Positions 6,734-7,650 of a DNA stretch of 7,650 nt are shown here, piece after piece. The notes under the pieces are model-generated. The model saw only the letters and a list, made by a program, of their open reading frames with translations. It was not told the origin of the DNA and did no database searches. The stretch covers positions 1 to 7,650 of the forward strand of contig JAEZLG010000042.1 in the NCBI GenBank assembly GCA_023435855.1, in the 5' to 3' direction. The first letter of the stretch is position 1; every line of letters begins with the position of its first letter. The DNA comes from Bacillota bacterium (GTDB taxonomy: Bacteria; Bacillota; Clostridia; Christensenellales; CAG-138). The position numbers and the translations under genes are program-made.

Positions 6734-6814
6734 GCTAAGGGGACACACAATTGAAAAGTAGGTACGAGGGTTAGGAGGGGGGATAGGGGGGAGATCAACG
6801 TGTGGCCCGTGTGA
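6734..6814. other. Non-coding G-rich spacer between terminator and minus-strand stop
   Basis: No gene is seen here. The plus strand is strongly G-rich from 6766 to 6791, with G-runs of 3 (6768-6770), 2 (6774-6775), 6 (6777-6782) and 6 (6786-6791) separated by short A/T-rich spacers. The transcript of the minus-strand genes would carry the C-rich complement in its 3' untranslated part. A two-layer G-quadruplex is possible on the plus strand, but only three runs reach three or more G. Confidence 0.5.
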
Positions 6815-7309
6815 CTAATCAGCCGTTTTGATATCCGTAAGTTTTACTACATTTCCCAAATCTGAAAAAGCAGGCTTGCCTGAAGCGATGCACGCACCGC
6901 AATAAGCAAGGTTTCTTCCGTGATGAACGGAAGATGGTTCGAAACTTAGGTAGCTCGCGTTGAGCGCGCTTACATCGCGCAGCTCTTTTGCACCATGTTC
7001 AATGATCGAATCTCTTAAACAGCCGTTGTCCGGCCCGATGAGTATATACCCATCGTTTGTTAGAAGGCCGAGCACGCGCTCGTTTGTGCCCGAGGATGGG
7101 TCAACGGCGCAAACAAACACAGTGCCTTTAGGCCAATAAGAAAGCTGATCGGACAGCGCACGGGAAGCAGCGCGCACATCAAAGCGCGGAATGTCGTTGG
7201 TTAGGTCGTAAACTTTAAGGTTAATGTCCACGCGCTTGCATACGCCTGTCATCGCGCCGGAACCGTTGCCGTCACCAAAATCGGTAAGAAGTACGATAGA
7301 ATATGACAT
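6815..7309 (-). CDS. SAM hydroxide adenosyltransferase (DUF62) family, N-terminal domain only
   Basis: A complete 164-residue gene that matches only the N-terminal half of this family, whose usual members are about 260-290 residues. Family enzymes hydrolyse S-adenosylmethionine to adenosine and methionine; chlorinase and fluorinase are relatives. Visible motifs are IVLLTDFG (5-12), the DLTNDIPRFDVRAA segment (35-48), AVDPSSGTNERV (68-79), IGPDNG (91-96) and HHGRN (129-133). The family triad is Asp-Arg-His. D70 and H130 are retained, but the residue seven after the Asp, where most members have Arg, is Glu (E77), with Arg one place later (R78). The protein ends at LGNVVKLTDIKTAD, just where the domain linker normally starts. 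GGAG at 7317-7320 precedes the ATG by 7 nt, and the upstream minus-strand stop is 1 nt away. The C-terminal domain is encoded by the neighbour. Activity as a lone domain is doubtful. Confidence 0.8.
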   Translation of the reverse strand: MSYSIVLLTDFGDGNGSGAMTGVCKRVDINLKVYDLTNDIPRFDVRAASRALSDQLSYWPKGTVFVCAVDPSSGTNERVLGLLTNDGYILIGPDNGCLRDSIIEHGAKELRDVSALNASYLSFEPSSVHHGRNLAYCGACIASGKPAFSDLGNVVKLTDIKTAD

Positions 7310-7310
7310 A

Positions 7311-7650
7311 TCAGCACTCCTTCACAATCTCAATCAGCCACTCCGAGCCACCTTCGACGCCATATGTACGTGCGAAATCCTTTTTGTTCATAGCAATACC
7401 CATGAAGCCGGTTGAGCTGTTGTATAAAATTTCCCCGTCAGGCGGTGCATAGCCAAACGAGCGGTGAAAGAGCATGGGCTTATCAAAAACCGTAGTATCG
7501 CGCCGACGAATGGTAACGCGAACGGTTTCCCCCTGTACAATGCCTGTCTTTTCGAAATCCGAAATACGGATGTTCGTTTCAAGGTTGCCGTAGGGTTCCA
7601 TCAACTCCGTAACACAGCCTCGTGCGGCATTTGCTTCAACGGATACAGAA
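7311..7650 (-). CDS. SAM hydroxide adenosyltransferase (DUF62) family, C-terminal domain (gene runs off the window)
   Basis: The frame is open from the window's right edge to a TGA at 7311-7313, giving 112 residues of the C-terminal beta domain of the family. Matching segments are EPYGNLETNIRI (compare the family's FGNLVTNI), SFGYAPPDGEILYNSSTGFMGIAMNKKDFARTYGVEGG (split here at FMG), and a closing EWLIEIVKEC. Internal TTG at 7604 and ATG at 7601 are not likely starts, because the 15 codons before them also fit the family (a Gly-Cys-Val strand just before the YGN motif). The true start is beyond the edge. The gene is either a full-length two-domain enzyme or a stand-alone C-domain. It is transcribed before the N-domain gene, with 1 nt between them. 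Confidence 0.8.
   Translation of the reverse strand, partial: SVSVEANAARGCVTELMEPYGNLETNIRISDFEKTGIVQGETVRVTIRRRDTTVFDKPMLFHRSFGYAPPDGEILYNSSTGFMGIAMNKKDFARTYGVEGGSEWLIEIVKEC

Noticed and set aside
6518..6754. Small plus-strand open frame running from the racemase gene into the intergenic hairpin
   Set aside because: It lies mostly inside the racemase gene in another frame and extends through the terminator stem; no motif supports it.
7601..7604. TTG 7604 or ATG 7601 as the start of the right-edge minus-strand gene
   Set aside because: The frame stays open to the window edge and the codons before these positions still fit the family's C-terminal domain, so the real start lies outside.

Overview
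The window looks like chromosomal DNA of an anaerobic Firmicute, probably a Clostridia-type gut or sediment bacterium. The grounds are the style of the OppD and OppF C-termini, strong AGGAG-type ribosome binding sites, tightly packed genes with ATGA overlaps, and roughly balanced base composition. No genus can be named from the sequence alone. There is no rRNA, tRNA, CRISPR array, insertion sequence or phage gene.

Positions 1-6663 hold one plus-strand run of seven genes with almost no spacing. In order they are: the 3' half of an oligopeptide ABC transporter ATPase (OppD/DppD type); a complete partner ATPase (OppF/DppF type); a signal-less NlpC/P60 cysteine peptidase with SH3-like N-terminal domains (YkfC-like); a signal-less transglutaminase-like Cys-His-Asp protein; a fold-III PLP decarboxylase of the LysA superfamily; a fold-II PLP enzyme of the D-cysteine desulfhydrase/ACC deaminase family; and an aspartate/glutamate racemase family protein. 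Three junctions are 4-nt ATGA overlaps, one gap is 1 nt, and the longest gap is 28 nt. The run continues upstream of the window, where the permeases and binding protein would be expected.

Read together, the operon looks like an import-and-digest system for short peptides that contain D-amino acids. Cell-wall (murein) stem peptides are the most economical guess. The transporter would bring the peptide in, the two thiol hydrolases would cut it in the cytosol, and the decarboxylase, the PLP lyase/deaminase and the racemase would convert the released DAP, D-Glu or other D-residues. B. subtilis ykfABCD-dpp is a known parallel, but the enzyme set here differs: no dipeptide epimerase is visible in the window, and three metabolic enzymes take its place. 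A D-lysine/D-ornithine route is a real alternative.

Positions 6664-6814 form a convergent intergenic region with a perfect 15-bp hairpin that can serve as a two-way terminator, followed by a G-rich stretch. Positions 6815-7650 carry two adjacent minus-strand genes for the SAM hydroxide adenosyltransferase (DUF62) family. The promoter-proximal one shows the family's C-terminal domain and runs off the window. The distal one is a complete gene that encodes only the N-terminal domain and has an altered catalytic-Arg motif. This is either a reversed-order domain split or a truncated tandem copy.
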